A program made the position numbers and the translations under genes. From contig NZ_CAJYEB010000002.1 of assembly GCF_913773735.1 (NCBI RefSeq), positions 124,001 through 188,000 on the forward strand: a DNA stretch of 64,000 nt, given 5' to 3'. Of this stretch, positions 26,718 through 37,596 are shown one piece after another; within the stretch, counting starts at the first letter, position 1; every line of letters starts with the position of its first letter. Below the pieces are notes generated by a model that was not told the DNA's origin, searched no databases, and was given only the letters and a program-made list of their open reading frames with translations. Source of the DNA: an uncultured Massilia sp. Its GTDB lineage: Bacteria > Pseudomonadota > Gammaproteobacteria > Burkholderiales > Burkholderiaceae_D.

Positions 26718-28226
26718 TCAGCGCGATAATACTTTTTGGAAATAATCTCGCGCCGCCGCCATGCAGAACGGCGCCACCAGGCCGGCGTGGTAATTCGTGG
26801 CCACCGCGGCATCGCCGGAGGCCGCGCGCAGCACCGTGCGCGCCGTCACGAAACCGGCCTTGGCGGTACGGTACGGGTCGCTCAGGCCGGGCGTATCGTC
26901 GATGTCCAGCTCGGTGACGTTGGCGCCGCGGGCACGGAAGTACGTGGCCGCCGCGCGCGTATTGAAATAGGGAACGACCGGGTCGTCGTGGCCGGCGCAC
27001 AGCAGCGTCGGCGCCGCCGGCTGGTAGCTGCGCAGGTCGTTGCGCACCAGCCATTTGCGCAGCGGCTGCGCCGGCGCACAAGCCAGCGGCGAGGTCGCAT
27101 CCTGGTCGCACGGGTGCGCCGCCATGTCGGCCAGGTAGGCCGCGCGGTAGTCGCTGCGGATCAGGTTGTTCGCGCCGAAGTAATCGGTATAGCCGGCCGC
27201 CTGCGGCAGCGAGTCGAACGCGAACAGCGCCGTCGCCGGCAGCTTGCCCTGGCTGACCAGCTCGCCGCTACCCAGCGTGCCCGGCACCAGGTCGGCGATG
27301 GTGGCCGCGTACTGCGCCTCGTAGACGTCGGCGGGCGTGCGGTACAGCGCGGCGCTGGCATGCTGGCCGGCATTGACGATCATCGGCACGATGACGGTGG
27401 CGCCGTTGCGCGGCGCGCCGCCGAACAACTCGTCGCCGAAGCGCGCGAGCGCGTACGGCCCGGACAGGCCGGCGGCGGCCGTCAGCGGGAATTCGCTGCC
27501 CGCTTCCTGCATGGCGCGCTGGGCGGCCAGGGCGACGTAGCCGCCCTGCGAATAGCCGGCCACCATCAGCTTGCCCGAATCCTTCGCGCCGATCGCGGCG
27601 AAGGACGCGCGCGCGGCGCGCAGGCCGTCGAGCATGTCGGCCGCCTGGGCGACGCGGTCGAGGTAGGCGTGGTAGCCCAGCGACGAACCGGCATAGCCGG
27701 CATAGTTGGGCGCGACGACGATGAAGCCCTGGGCCGCGAACACGGCGGCGGCCAGGCGCGCCTCGGTATTGCCCGCGATGTCGGCCATGTCGTAGGACTT
27801 CTGCAGCGAGGTGCCGTGCGCGTACAGCAGCACCGGGCGCGAATTGGTGCAGGACGCGGCGCTGCCCGAGGGCACGAAGATCGCCGCGCTGGCGTCGGTG
27901 GCCTCGCCGGCGCCGCCCACGGTGTTGTAGCGCACGCGGTAGACCGACACCGCGCACTGCGGCTCGCCGGCGACCAGCGTGGTGCCCTTCTGGGCAGATT
28001 CCAGGAAGCCGGCCAGCACGGACGGCGTCAGCGTGGTGACGCTGGCGCCGCCGGCCGTGACGGCGACGGCCGCGGCGGAGCCGACCAGGCTGCCGCGCAG
28101 CGGCGCCTGCACGGGTGCGGGCGCGGTGACGCCGGCCGGGGTGCCGCCGGCGGTGGTGCCGCCGCCGCAGGCGGACAGCAGCAGGCCCAGGCCGAGTGCG
28201 GAGCCCAGGGTAAAGAACGGACGCAT
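26718..28226 (-). CDS. Alpha/beta-hydrolase lipoprotein (secreted lipase/esterase type)
   Basis: A 502-aa predicted lipoprotein: signal peptide ending LLLSACGGG with the lipobox cysteine near residue 20. An alpha/beta-hydrolase domain covers about 110-500. The oxyanion region is VLLYAHGTSLQ, the nucleophile elbow is VAGYSQGGYVALAAQ (GxSxG), and a C-terminal region LLCAGHDDPVVPYFNTRAA carries the likely acid residue. The start at 28226 is backed by AAGGAAA upstream. It resembles bacterial secretory lipases with a lid region, but the substrate is not clear. Nearby esterase and OmpW genes are separated by gaps. Confidence 0.85.
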   Translation of the reverse strand: MRPFFTLGSALGLGLLLSACGGGTTAGGTPAGVTAPAPVQAPLRGSLVGSAAAVAVTAGGASVTTLTPSVLAGFLESAQKGTTLVAGEPQCAVSVYRVRYNTVGGAGEATDASAAIFVPSGSAASCTNSRPVLLYAHGTSLQKSYDMADIAGNTEARLAAAVFAAQGFIVVAPNYAGYAGSSLGYHAYLDRVAQAADMLDGLRAARASFAAIGAKDSGKLMVAGYSQGGYVALAAQRAMQEAGSEFPLTAAAGLSGPYALARFGDELFGGAPRNGATVIVPMIVNAGQHASAALYRTPADVYEAQYAATIADLVPGTLGSGELVSQGKLPATALFAFDSLPQAAGYTDYFGANNLIRSDYRAAYLADMAAHPCDQDATSPLACAPAQPLRKWLVRNDLRSYQPAAPTLLCAGHDDPVVPYFNTRAAATYFRARGANVTELDIDDTPGLSDPYRTAKAGFVTARTVLRAASGDAAVATNYHAGLVAPFCMAAARDYFQKVLSR

Positions 28227-28386
28227 TGGTTTTCCTTCGATCGAACGGGGACGTAGCGGAACGTCGGGGCCGCTCTTGCATGGCGACGTATTGACGGAAG
28301 GCGCGCGCGGAGACCGCACGGCGCATCCGTCAAGGATGCACCGCGCATGATCTTTTGGGAAGTTTCTTGGTGGATTTATTCGCCGC

Positions 28387-29421
28387 TCAGGCGCCGAGCG
28401 TGGCGCCGGCGAGACGGTCGATGACGCCGGCCGAGCCATGCGCGGCGCGGCGCAGGCGGTCGTTGACGCCCAGCCAGGCGTCTTCCTGCGGCGGCGCCTC
28501 GACCAGGATCACGTCGGCGCCCGGCTCGTCCATCGCGCGCAGCGCCGCGTACAGCGCGTGCGCATAGCCGGCGGGGTCCAGCGGCAATTGCACGGCCGCG
28601 TGCACGGCCGGGATGGCGCGCTGGTGGATCACGGCGACGCGGCGGCCGGACGCGTGCAGGCGCTGCACGGCATGGGCCAGCGCGATGCCGTCCAGCAGCG
28701 CCACCGGCGTGCGCGGCGCGTAATGCGATTCCAGCGTGCCGGACGCGCGCGGCGCGGCGGCGTCCGGCCGGCCCGGCAGGCGGCCGATCACGGCGGCGAT
28801 CTGCTCCGGAGAAATATGGCCGGGACGCAGCAGCACCGGGCCATGGGTGGCCAGGCGCGACAGGTCGACGATGGTCGACTCGATGCCGACCTCGCTCTGC
28901 CCGCCTTCCAGCACGGCGGCGATGCGCGCATCGTCGCCGAACTCGGCGCGCACGTGGGCGGCCGTGGTCGGGCTGACGTGGCCGAACTTGTTGGCCGACG
29001 GCGCCGCCACGCCGCCCCTGCCGCCCTTGAACGCCTGCAGCAGGCGCACGGCGACCGGATGCGACGGGCAGCGGATGCCGACCGTGTCCTGGCCGCCCGA
29101 GACGGCGTCCGGGATGTGCGGCGCGCGCTTGAGGATCATCGTCAGCGGACCGGGCCAGAAGGCCTCGGCCAGGCGCCGCGCCTCCGGCGGGATGTCGCAG
29201 GTCCAGTAGTCCAGGTCGGCGCCCGGCGCGACGTGCACGATCACCGGGTGGTCCTGGGGGCGGCCCTTGGCGGCGTAGATCGCCGCGATGGCGGCCGGGT
29301 TCTCGGCGTCGGCGCCCAGGCCGTAGACGGTCTCGGTGGGCAGCGCCACCAGCAGGCCGTCCTCGAGCGCGCGCGCGGCCCGCTCGATGTCGGCCTGGCT
29401 CGCTTCCGGTGCGTACGTCAT
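28387..29421 (-). CDS. tsaC: L-threonylcarbamoyladenylate synthase (Sua5/YrdC type)
   Basis: Makes threonylcarbamoyl-AMP from threonine, bicarbonate and ATP for t6A37 tRNA modification. The 344-aa length shows the Sua5 form: an N-terminal YrdC domain (ALPTETVYGLGADAENPAAI, KGRPQDHPVIVHV, PGPLTMILKR, VGIRCPSHPVA, APSANKFGHVSPTTA) plus a C-terminal Sua5 domain. It lies 4 nt downstream of purK and is probably cotranscribed with the pur genes, a common betaproteobacterial arrangement. The product is used by TsaD/B/E encoded elsewhere. Confidence 0.93.
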   Translation of the reverse strand: MTYAPEASQADIERAARALEDGLLVALPTETVYGLGADAENPAAIAAIYAAKGRPQDHPVIVHVAPGADLDYWTCDIPPEARRLAEAFWPGPLTMILKRAPHIPDAVSGGQDTVGIRCPSHPVAVRLLQAFKGGRGGVAAPSANKFGHVSPTTAAHVRAEFGDDARIAAVLEGGQSEVGIESTIVDLSRLATHGPVLLRPGHISPEQIAAVIGRLPGRPDAAAPRASGTLESHYAPRTPVALLDGIALAHAVQRLHASGRRVAVIHQRAIPAVHAAVQLPLDPAGYAHALYAALRAMDEPGADVILVEAPPQEDAWLGVNDRLRRAAHGSAGVIDRLAGATLGA

Positions 29422-29425
29422 CGCC

Positions 29426-30628
29426 TCAAGCCTCGATCCCGAGGATCACGCAGGCGGCCTCGAAGCTGGCCCGGGCCTGCGCCAGTGTGGGCGCGACGAA
29501 GGTCACGTGGCCCATCTTGCGGCCGCGGCGCGGGTCGGTCTTGCCGTACAGGTGCAGGTTGGCCCCGGGCAGCGCCAGCACCTGGTCCCAGGCCGGCTCG
29601 CGCACGTTGCTGCCCTCTCCCTCGAACCAGACGTCGCCGAGGATGTTGAGCATGATGGCCGGCGAATGCTGGCGACAATCGCCCAGCGGCAACCGCGCCA
29701 TCGCCCGCACCTGCTGGGCGAACTGGCTGGTGACGCAGGCGTCGATCGTGTAGTGGCCGCTGTTGTGCGGACGCGGGGCCATCTCGTTGACGACGAGCGA
29801 GCCGTCTTCCAGCACGAAGAATTCGATGCACAGCACGCCGACGTAGCCGAGTTCGGCGACGATGGCGCGCGCCGCTTCCTGGGCGCGCACCGCGCGCTCG
29901 GCCGACACGTTCGGCCCCGGCACGGTGGTGGTGAACAGGATGCCGTCGCGGTGCACGTTCTCGGCGATCGGGTAGACGACCGACTCGCCGTCCGCGCCGC
30001 GCGCCGTCAGCACCGACACTTCGTAGGCCAGCGGCAGCATCTTCTCGAGCAGGCAGGCCACCTGGCCCATCGAGGCGAAGGCAGCGCGCACGTCGTCGCG
30101 GGTGCGCACGCGCACCTGGCCCTTGCCGTCGTAGCCCATGCGCACCGTCTTCAGGATGCCGGGCAGCAGCTCGTCGCCGATGGCGTCGATATCGGCCTCG
30201 CTCGCGATCACCTTGTGCGGCGCCGGCAGCACGCCGGATCGTTCCGCGCAGGCGACGAAGAAGCGCTTCTCGGCGATGCGGTCCTGGGCCACCGACACGC
30301 CATGGGCGCTCGGGGCCACGAACACGCGTTCGGCCAGGCGCGACAGGCTGGCCGCCGGCACGTTCTCGAATTCGGTGGTCACGGCCACGCATTGCGCGCC
30401 CAGCGCGTCCAGGCCCGCCGCGTCCTCGTAGCCGGCCTCGATGAGGCGCTCGGCCACCTGGCCCGCGGGGCAGTCGGCGGACGGTTCCAGCACGGCCACG
30501 CGGTAGCCCATGGCTTGCGCCGCGTGGGCGAACATGCGGCCGAGCTGGCCGCCGCCCATCACGCCCAGCCAGGCCGGCTGGCCGGCCGCCGGCAGGGCCG
30601 GGCCCGGAGTCAGGCTGGCGTCGCTCAT
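29426..30628 (-). CDS. purK: 5-(carboxyamino)imidazole ribonucleotide synthase
   Basis: ATP-grasp enzyme that carboxylates AIR to N5-CAIR in purine synthesis. The 400-aa chain has the N-terminal [20 protein letters not shown] (pre-ATP-grasp fold), the ATP-grasp elements [15 protein letters not shown] and [14 protein letters not shown], and the substrate/metal loop [19 protein letters not shown]. Its start overlaps the purE stop by 4 nt (ATGA), so PurE and PurK, which act consecutively, are translationally coupled. Confidence 0.96.
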   Translation of the reverse strand: MSDASLTPGPALPAAGQPAWLGVMGGGQLGRMFAHAAQAMGYRVAVLEPSADCPAGQVAERLIEAGYEDAAGLDALGAQCVAVTTEFENVPAASLSRLAERVFVAPSAHGVSVAQDRIAEKRFFVACAERSGVLPAPHKVIASEADIDAIGDELLPGILKTVRMGYDGKGQVRVRTRDDVRAAFASMGQVACLLEKMLPLAYEVSVLTARGADGESVVYPIAENVHRDGILFTTTVPGPNVSAERAVRAQEAARAIVAELGYVGVLCIEFFVLEDGSLVVNEMAPRPHNSGHYTIDACVTSQFAQQVRAMARLPLGDCRQHSPAIMLNILGDVWFEGEGSNVREPAWDQVLALPGANLHLYGKTDPRRGRKMGHVTFVAPTLAQARASFEAACVILGIEA

Positions 30629-31131
30629 CGGGCGTTCACCGGCAGGACCATGGCGCGGGCCGCCTCGGTCTGCTTGGCGCGGAAGGTTTCCAGCTTGCCG
30701 GCCAGCGCATCGTCGACGGTGGCGATGATGGCGATCGCCGTCAGCGCGGCGTTCGCGGCGCCGGCCTCGCCGATGGCGAAGGTCGACACCGGCACGCCCT
30801 TGGGCATCTGCACGATCGACAGCAGCGAGTCTTCGCCGCGCAGATACTTCGACGGCACCGGCACGCCCAGCACCGGCACGACGGTCTTGGCGGCCACCAT
30901 GCCCGGCAGGTGGGCGGCGCCGCCGGCGCCCGCGATGATCGCGCGCAGGCCGCGGCGGCGCGCGGATTCCGCATACGCGAACATCTCGTCCGGCATGCGG
31001 TGCGCGGAAATGACCTGCGCCTCGAAGGGCACGCCGAATTGCTCCAGCATCGCGCAGGCATGCTGCATCACGTCCCAGTCCGAGCTGGAACCCATGATCA
31101 CGCCGACCAGCGGCTTGTTCTGCTCCGTCAT
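30625..31131 (-). CDS. purE: N5-carboxyaminoimidazole ribonucleotide mutase
   Basis: Converts N5-CAIR to CAIR. The 168-aa class I PurE has the substrate loop [13 protein letters not shown] at residues about 9-21, the [11 protein letters not shown] histidine motif and [17 protein letters not shown]. It sits between purC (4 nt upstream) and purK (4-nt overlap), forming the tight purC-purE-purK-tsaC transcript. Confidence 0.96.
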   Translation of the reverse strand: MTEQNKPLVGVIMGSSSDWDVMQHACAMLEQFGVPFEAQVISAHRMPDEMFAYAESARRRGLRAIIAGAGGAAHLPGMVAAKTVVPVLGVPVPSKYLRGEDSLLSIVQMPKGVPVSTFAIGEAGAANAALTAIAIIATVDDALAGKLETFRAKQTEAARAMVLPVNAR

Positions 31132-31135
31132 CGCC

Positions 31136-32032
31136 TTACACCTTCAGCTTTTCGCCGGTCAGGCGTTCGATCGCCTCGAAGTACTTGGCCTGGGTCTTGT
31201 CGATCACGTCGGCCGGCAGCGCCGGCGCCGGCGGGGCCTTGTTCCAGTCCTTCAGGGTTTCCAGGTAGTCGCGCACGAACTGCTTGTCGAACGACGGCGG
31301 CGACATGTCCGGGGCGTACGAGTCGGCCGGCCAGAAGCGCGAGGAATCGGCGGTCAGCACTTCGTCCATCAGGTGCAGCACGCCGTTCTCGTCCAGGCCG
31401 AACTCGAACTTGGTGTCGGCGATGATGATGCCGCGGGTGGACGCGTAGTCGGCGGCGGCCGTGTACAGCTGGATGCTGATCGTGCGGATCCGGTTCGCCA
31501 GTTCGCTGCCGATGCGCTGTTCCATGTCGGCGAAGCTGATGTTCTCGTCGTGCTCGCCCAGGTCGGCCTTGGCGGCCGGGGTGAACAGCGGTTCCGGCAG
31601 CTTGTCGGCCTGGCGCAGGCCGGCCGGCAGTTCGATGCCGCAGATGGCGCCGGTGGCCTGGTAATCCTTCCAGCCCGAACCGATGATGTAGCCGCGCACC
31701 ACGGCCTCGACCAGGATCGGCTTGAGGCGCTTGGCGACGACGGCGCGGCCCCTCACCTGCTCCACTTCCTCCGGCGCCACCACGGATTCCGGCGCCACGC
31801 CGGTCAGGTGGTTCGGCACGATGTGGCCGAGCTTCTCGAACCAGAAATCGCTCATCTGGTTGAGCACCATGCCCTTGCCGGGGATCGGCTCGTTCATCAC
31901 GACGTCGAAGGCCGAGAGGCGGTCGGTGGTGACGATCAGGATCTTGTCGTCGCCGACGGCATAGTTGTCGCGGACCTTGCCGTGGCCCAGCAGCGGCAGG
32001 GAGGAGATAGTGGACTGGTAGAGGCTTTTCAT
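31136..32032 (-). CDS. purC: Phosphoribosylaminoimidazole-succinocarboxamide synthase
   Basis: Joins CAIR with aspartate (ATP-dependent) to give SAICAR. The 298-aa chain is the longer form common in betaproteobacteria. Visible motifs: [22 protein letters not shown] near the start (split here as [11 protein letters not shown] and [16 protein letters not shown]), [17 protein letters not shown], and [15 protein letters not shown]. It is the first pur gene of this operon; no purine riboswitch is apparent in the 220-bp upstream gap, which contains REP-like repeats. Confidence 0.95.
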   Translation of the reverse strand: MKSLYQSTISSLPLLGHGKVRDNYAVGDDKILIVTTDRLSAFDVVMNEPIPGKGMVLNQMSDFWFEKLGHIVPNHLTGVAPESVVAPEEVEQVRGRAVVAKRLKPILVEAVVRGYIIGSGWKDYQATGAICGIELPAGLRQADKLPEPLFTPAAKADLGEHDENISFADMEQRIGSELANRIRTISIQLYTAAADYASTRGIIIADTKFEFGLDENGVLHLMDEVLTADSSRFWPADSYAPDMSPPSFDKQFVRDYLETLKDWNKAPPAPALPADVIDKTQAKYFEAIERLTGEKLKV

Positions 32033-32057
32033 AGAGGGGGTGTCTTGATAAAGCGAA

Positions 32058-32078
32058 ACCGGCGGAATGGCCGCCGGT
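32058..32078. other. Small hairpin upstream of purC
   Basis: Arms ACCGGCGG (32058-32065) and CCGCCGGT (32071-32078) with a 5-nt loop. On the minus strand it is followed by a T-rich stretch, so it may contribute to termination of fba transcripts or form part of the purC leader. Confidence 0.35.
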
Positions 32079-32154
32079 ATGAGGATTCAGGCCTTGGAGC
32101 CTGCGCCAAAGCGGTATTTTACGCGAATTCTTCTCTAATTCTTTCACTAAAAAC

Positions 32155-32230
32155 GTCGTCCCCGCGCAGGCGGGGACCCAAGTTCGCGGTACAAAGGCGA
32201 AAATTGGATCCCCGCCTGCGCGGGGACGAC
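32155..32230. repeat. REP-like inverted repeat pair between fba and purC
   Basis: Two 27-nt arms (32155-32181 and 32204-32230) are reverse complements with one mismatch. Each arm also contains its own short stem, CCCCGC with GCGGGG. The type resembles the dispersed GTCCCCGCG...GCGGGGAC palindromes found in many proteobacteria. It lies between the fba stop and the purC start and may end fba transcripts or stabilise their 3' ends. Confidence 0.8.
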
Positions 32231-32253
32231 GGTTTTCTGGTACGTGGCCGGGC

Positions 32254-33318
32254 TTATTGGACGATCTGCGCCAGCTCGCCCTTCTTGTAGCGCTCGGCCA
32301 TCTTGTCCAGCGGGACCGGCTTGATCTTCGCCGCCATGCCTTCGCAGCCGAACGCCAGGTAGCGCGCCTTGCAGACTTCCATCGCCGCCTCGCGCGCCGG
32401 CTTCAGGTAGTCGCGCGGGTCGAACTTGGACGGGTTCTCGAACAGGTACTTGCGGATCGCGGCCGTCATCGCCAGGCGGATGTCGGTGTCGATGTTGATC
32501 TTGCGCACGCCATGCTTGATGCCTTCCTGGATTTCCTCGACCGGCACGCCATAGGTTTCCTTCATGTCGCCGCCGAATTCGCGGATGATGGCCAGCAGTT
32601 CCTGCGGCACCGACGAGGAACCGTGCATCACCAGGTGGGTGTTGGGGATGCGCGCGTGGATTTCCTTGATGCGGTCGATGGCCAGGATGTCGCCGGTCGG
32701 CTTGCGCGTGAATTTATAGGCGCCGTGCGAGGTGCCGATGGCGATGGCCAGCGCGTCGCACTGGGTCTTCGCCACGAAGTCGGCGGCCTGCGCCACGTCG
32801 GTCAGCAGCTCTTCGCGGGTCATGGTGCGGTCCGCGCCGTGGCCGTCTTCCTTGTCGCCCTTCATGGTTTCCAGCGAACCGAGCACGCCCAGTTCGGCCT
32901 CGACGGTGACGCCGATCGCGTGCGCGAACTTGACGACTTCCTTCGACACCTCGACGTTGTACTCGTACGAGGCGACCGACTTGCCGTCCGCTTCCAGCGA
33001 ACCGTCCATCATCACCGAGGTGAAGCCGGAACGGATGGCGGCCATGCAGACGGCGGGCGACTGGCCGTGGTCCTGGTGCATGACGACCGGGATGTGCGGG
33101 TAGGCTTCGACGGCGGCGTCGATCAGGTGGCGCAGGAAGGCTTCGCCGGCGTACTTGCGGGCGCCGGCCGAGGCCTGCATGATGACCGGGCTGCCGGTGG
33201 CGTCGGCGGCGGCCATGATGGCCTGCACCTGCTCCAGGTTATTGACGTTGAATGCCGGCAGGCCGTAGCCGAATTCAGCGGCGTGGTCCAGCAGTTGACG
33301 CATTGATACGAGTGCCAT
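32254..33318 (-). CDS. fba: Fructose-bisphosphate aldolase, class II
   Basis: Zn-dependent aldolase that splits fructose 1,6-bisphosphate into DHAP and glyceraldehyde 3-phosphate (glycolysis and gluconeogenesis). The 354-aa chain begins at [10 protein letters not shown] (33318). Metal and substrate ligands are visible: [48 protein letters not shown], and VMHGSSSVP followed later by [11 protein letters not shown]. The Calvin-cycle-type subfamily (CbbA) fits, although no carbon-fixation genes are here. It follows pyk and precedes purC in the conserved pgk-pyk-fba-purC order. Confidence 0.95.
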   Translation of the reverse strand: MALVSMRQLLDHAAEFGYGLPAFNVNNLEQVQAIMAAADATGSPVIMQASAGARKYAGEAFLRHLIDAAVEAYPHIPVVMHQDHGQSPAVCMAAIRSGFTSVMMDGSLEADGKSVASYEYNVEVSKEVVKFAHAIGVTVEAELGVLGSLETMKGDKEDGHGADRTMTREELLTDVAQAADFVAKTQCDALAIAIGTSHGAYKFTRKPTGDILAIDRIKEIHARIPNTHLVMHGSSSVPQELLAIIREFGGDMKETYGVPVEEIQEGIKHGVRKINIDTDIRLAMTAAIRKYLFENPSKFDPRDYLKPAREAAMEVCKARYLAFGCEGMAAKIKPVPLDKMAERYKKGELAQIVQ

Positions 33319-33378
33319 GGTTGTAGCTCCATACAATAAAGAAACCGGTACGAACAAAACCACACCACATTGCATTGC

Positions 33379-33432
33379 CGTAGGGTGGGCACCTCTCAGT
33401 TGAGGCCCCCGGCCTCACATGCCCACCCTACG
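33379..33432. repeat. GTAGGGTG-type inverted repeat between pyk and fba
   Basis: Outer 13-bp arms CGTAGGGTGGGCA (33379-33391) and its complement (33420-33432) enclose a smaller TGAGGCC/GGCCTCA stem. It is related to the other GTAGGGTG repeats but with a different inner sequence, and lies between two co-directional genes. Confidence 0.75.
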
Positions 33433-33484
33433 CTCCTTGCAAATGGTGTTGCTTGTAGAGGAGCCTTCCAAACCTGCTGCGCTC

Positions 33485-33511
33485 GCATCCCGGCACGTCC
33501 GGCCGGGATGC
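33485..33511 (-). terminator. Hairpin after pyk
   Basis: Arms GCATCCCGG (33485-33493) and CCGGGATGC (33503-33511), 22 bp past the pyk stop on the minus strand. There is no clear T-tract. Confidence 0.4.
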
Positions 33512-33533
33512 ACGCGGTACACGCGACGGTTTG

Positions 33534-34994
33534 TTACGCTCCCGTTTGATCCAGATCGCCCACGCGAACGATCTTGAGTGCATTGGTGCCGCCGGCCTGG
33601 CCCATCGGGGAACCCCAGGTCACGACGATCAGGTCGCCCTTGCGTACGACGCCTTCGCGCATCAGCAGTTCCTCGGCCTTGCGCAGCACGGCGTGGCTGC
33701 CGCCTTCCTGCAGCAGGTGGAACGCCTGCACGTTACGGTACAGCGAGGCCTTGCGCTGCGTCGTCTGCGACGGGGTCAGCGCGTAGATCGGGGTATCGAT
33801 CGAGTGGCGGCTCATCCACAGGGCGGTCGAGCCCGACTCGGTCAGCGCCACGATCGCCTTCACGCGCAGGTGGTGCGCGGTGAACAGCGTGCCGTAGGCG
33901 ATCGACTGGTCGATGCGGGTGAACTGGACGTTCAGGAAGTCGGCTTCGAGCTTGTTGTACTCGGAACGCTCGGCTTCCACGCAGATCGCCGACATCATCT
34001 CGACGGTTTCGACCGGATACTTGCCCGAGGCGGTCTCGGCCGAGGTCATCACGGCGTCGGTGCCGTCCAGCACGGCGTTGGCCACGTCCGACACTTCGGC
34101 GCGGGTCGGCACGGCGTTGACGATCATCGATTCCATCATCTGGGTCGCGGTGATCGCCAGCTTGTTCGACTGGCGCGCCATGCTGATCATGCGCTTCTGC
34201 AGCGCCGGCACGGCCGCGTTGCCCACTTCCACCGCCAGGTCGCCGCGGGCGACCATGATGCCGTCGGACGCGTCGAGGATTTCCTGCAGCACCGGAATCG
34301 CCTCGGCGCGTTCGATCTTGGCGATCATCATCGGCTTGTGGCCGTACGGCTCGCCCGCGATGTTGGCCAGCTGGCGCGCCATTTCCATGTCGGTGGCGTT
34401 CTTGGGGAACGAGATCGCCAGGTAGTCGCACTGGAAGCTGACCGCGGTCTTGATGTCCTCCATGTCCTTCGAGGTCAGCGCCGGCGCCGTCAGGCCGCCG
34501 CCCTGGCGGTTGATGCCCTTGTTGTTCGACAGCTCGCCGCCGACCTTGACGACGGTATAGATCTCGTGGCCGACGACGCGGTCGACCACCAGCACGATCA
34601 GGCCGTCGTTCAGCAGCAGGCGGTCGCCCGGCTTGACGTCGCGCGGCAGCGCCTTGTAGTCGAGGCCGACGCGTTCCTGGTTACCCAGCTCGCCGTTGTC
34701 GCCCCACTTGGCATCCAGGATGAACTGGTCGCCATTGTTCAGGAAGATCTTGCCTTCTTCGAACTTGCCGACGCGGATCTTCGGACCCTGCATATCGGCC
34801 ATGATGGCGACTTCGCGGCCGCATTCGGCGGCGGCGCGGCGCACCAGGGCGGCACGGTCGATATGGTCCTGGGCCTTGCCATGCGAGAAATTCAGGCGCA
34901 CGACGTCGACACCGGCGCGTATCATGCGCACGAGCGTGTCGAAATCCTGGGAGGCGGGGCCGATGGTGGCGACGATCTTGGTACCACGAGACAT
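33534..34994 (-). CDS. pyk: Pyruvate kinase
   Basis: Converts phosphoenolpyruvate and ADP to pyruvate and ATP. The 486-aa protein starts at MSRGTKIVATIGPAS (34994), supported by AAGGA upstream; a longer frame into the pgk gap is not. The barrel shows VVRLNFSHG, ADMQGPKIRVG, LLLNDGLIVL, IAKIERAEAI, DGIMVARGDLAVE and TSAETASGKYP with ATQMMESM, all canonical. The C-terminal domain ends in GTNALKIVRVGDL. It lies between pgk and fba. A hairpin with a T-tract separates it from pgk, so expression may depend on read-through or an internal promoter. Confidence 0.96.
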   Translation of the reverse strand: MSRGTKIVATIGPASQDFDTLVRMIRAGVDVVRLNFSHGKAQDHIDRAALVRRAAAECGREVAIMADMQGPKIRVGKFEEGKIFLNNGDQFILDAKWGDNGELGNQERVGLDYKALPRDVKPGDRLLLNDGLIVLVVDRVVGHEIYTVVKVGGELSNNKGINRQGGGLTAPALTSKDMEDIKTAVSFQCDYLAISFPKNATDMEMARQLANIAGEPYGHKPMMIAKIERAEAIPVLQEILDASDGIMVARGDLAVEVGNAAVPALQKRMISMARQSNKLAITATQMMESMIVNAVPTRAEVSDVANAVLDGTDAVMTSAETASGKYPVETVEMMSAICVEAERSEYNKLEADFLNVQFTRIDQSIAYGTLFTAHHLRVKAIVALTESGSTALWMSRHSIDTPIYALTPSQTTQRKASLYRNVQAFHLLQEGGSHAVLRKAEELLMREGVVRKGDLIVVTWGSPMGQAGGTNALKIVRVGDLDQTGA

Positions 34995-35010
34995 GGATCT
35001 ATCCTTGAAA

Positions 35011-35035
35011 GAAAAGCGCAGCCGGGAGGCTGCGC
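35011..35035 (-). terminator. Rho-independent terminator between pgk and pyk
   Basis: On the minus strand, stem GCGCAGCC/GGCTGCGC (35028-35035 and 35016-35023) with a 4-nt loop is followed by TTTTCTTT. It lies only 15 nt past the pgk stop and about 17 nt before the pyk start. Confidence 0.8.
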
Positions 35036-35049
35036 CGTGTCTGTTATCG

Positions 35050-36255
<1,206 letters not shown>

Positions 36256-36295
36256 TGGGAGCAGTCGGAGTGTGTGGAAAAAACGCTATTCTACT

Positions 36296-36640
36296 CTAGC
36301 TAACGTTGCCAAAAACATGAGAGATCCGCAACAGTGTGAAGACGAGCATGCCGAACACGATCGTCTGCAGCATGCTGCGCCGCCACAGGTAGTAGCCCAG
36401 CGCGGCCGCGCCGGCCAGCAGCTTCGGGTTCGCCAGGCTGAGCTCCATGCCGCCCTGGGGCCCGAGCACCAGGTCCGGCCCCACGATCGCCGCCAGCGCG
36501 CAGGCCGGCGCGTAGCGCAGCATTTCCTGCACGCGCGGCGGGATGGTGACGCGGTGGCCCACCAGCCAGAACGCGCTGCGGGTGCAGGCCGTGGCCACGC
36601 ACAGCACCAGGATGACGATCCAGATCTGCCAGTCAGCCAT
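36296..36640 (-). CDS. azlD: AzlD-family branched-chain amino acid export subunit
   Basis: A small 114-aa membrane protein with about four hydrophobic helices and the AzlD-type segment RYAPACALAAIVGPDLVL. It overlaps AzlC by 8 nt (36633-36640), so the pair is translationally coupled. AzlCD exports leucine-like amino acids and analogues; substrate specificity is assumed from the family. It ends 41 nt before the pgk start on the same strand. Confidence 0.87.
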   Translation of the reverse strand: MADWQIWIVILVLCVATACTRSAFWLVGHRVTIPPRVQEMLRYAPACALAAIVGPDLVLGPQGGMELSLANPKLLAGAAALGYYLWRRSMLQTIVFGMLVFTLLRISHVFGNVS

Positions 36641-37391
36641 GGCGCACCTTGCGTCGCAGGACCTTTTCCTCGACGGCCATCGCCGTCACCATGCCCACCA
36701 GCACCGCCACCAGCAGGCCCAGCTTGTACGGCAGGCCATGCGCCAGCACGGCCACGAGGCCCGACACGATCACGCCGCACAGCGCGGCGCTGTTCAGCAC
36801 CAGCGGCACCATCACGCACAGGATCGCCAGCGTGCCGGCAAAGCCGAGCTGCCAGTCGGTGGGGACGGTACTGCCCAGGAAGATGCCGGCCAGCGAGCCG
36901 ATCTGCCACGATACCCAGTTCGGGATCATCAGGCCCTTCAGGAAGGACAGCTTGCCGGGCGCCGGCGCCGGATCGGGGTAGCGCTGCAGGTATAGCGCAA
37001 TCGAGATGTCGCCCGAGATATAGCCCAGGTAAAAACGCTGGAACCACGGCAGGTGCGCGAAATGGGGACCGAGCAGCACGGAAAAGATCACGAAGCGCAG
37101 GTTGACGACGAGCGCCGTCGCGAAGATCACCCAGACCGGGGCGCCGCCGGCGATCAGCGGCAGCGATGCCAGCTGGGCCGAGCCGGCGAACACCAGCAGC
37201 GTCATCGCGCTCGCCTGCCAGATCGTCAGGCCGCTCTTGACCATGGCGACGCCGACGACCAGGCCCCAGGCGCCGATGCCGAACAGCGTCGGCAGGCCGG
37301 TGTGGAATCCGTCACGCCAGGCAAGCGGATCGTGGCGGTCGAACACCGCGAGGTCGAGGGGTTGCCCCGCGTCCGGGTGTGCCGAATTCAT
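36633..37391 (-). CDS. azlC: AzlC-family branched-chain amino acid export protein
   Basis: A 252-aa inner-membrane protein, the large subunit of the AzlCD exporter, with about seven transmembrane helices. The family region TGLPTLFGIGAWGLVVGVAM is followed by LLVFAGSAQLASLPLIAGG and NLRFVIFSVLLGPHF. I start it at MNSAHPDAG (37391); an in-frame extension to 37475 is Arg/Pro-rich and lacks a ribosome site. It is transcribed just upstream of azlD, then pgk. Confidence 0.88.
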   Translation of the reverse strand: MNSAHPDAGQPLDLAVFDRHDPLAWRDGFHTGLPTLFGIGAWGLVVGVAMVKSGLTIWQASAMTLLVFAGSAQLASLPLIAGGAPVWVIFATALVVNLRFVIFSVLLGPHFAHLPWFQRFYLGYISGDISIALYLQRYPDPAPAPGKLSFLKGLMIPNWVSWQIGSLAGIFLGSTVPTDWQLGFAGTLAILCVMVPLVLNSAALCGVIVSGLVAVLAHGLPYKLGLLVAVLVGMVTAMAVEEKVLRRKVRHG

Positions 37392-37596
37392 GTCGCGTTC
37401 CTGCAACACAAGCGATGGTCCGGCACGGCAGGCAGAGGGCGGTCGGGCATGAAACGGAAGTGATAATTCGAGCAAATTTCCAAAAAGAAACTCTACTCGA
37501 CAGTAATCGGCTCGCTATTCTACCGAACCATGTCGGCAAGTAGGTTGAATCCGTTAAAATCGTGGTCTTATCGATTTTTTGCTCACGGAGCCGTCA

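Noticed and set aside
32033..32253. Purine riboswitch before purC
   Set aside because: The gap is explained by a small hairpin and a REP-like repeat pair; no purine-aptamer core is visible.
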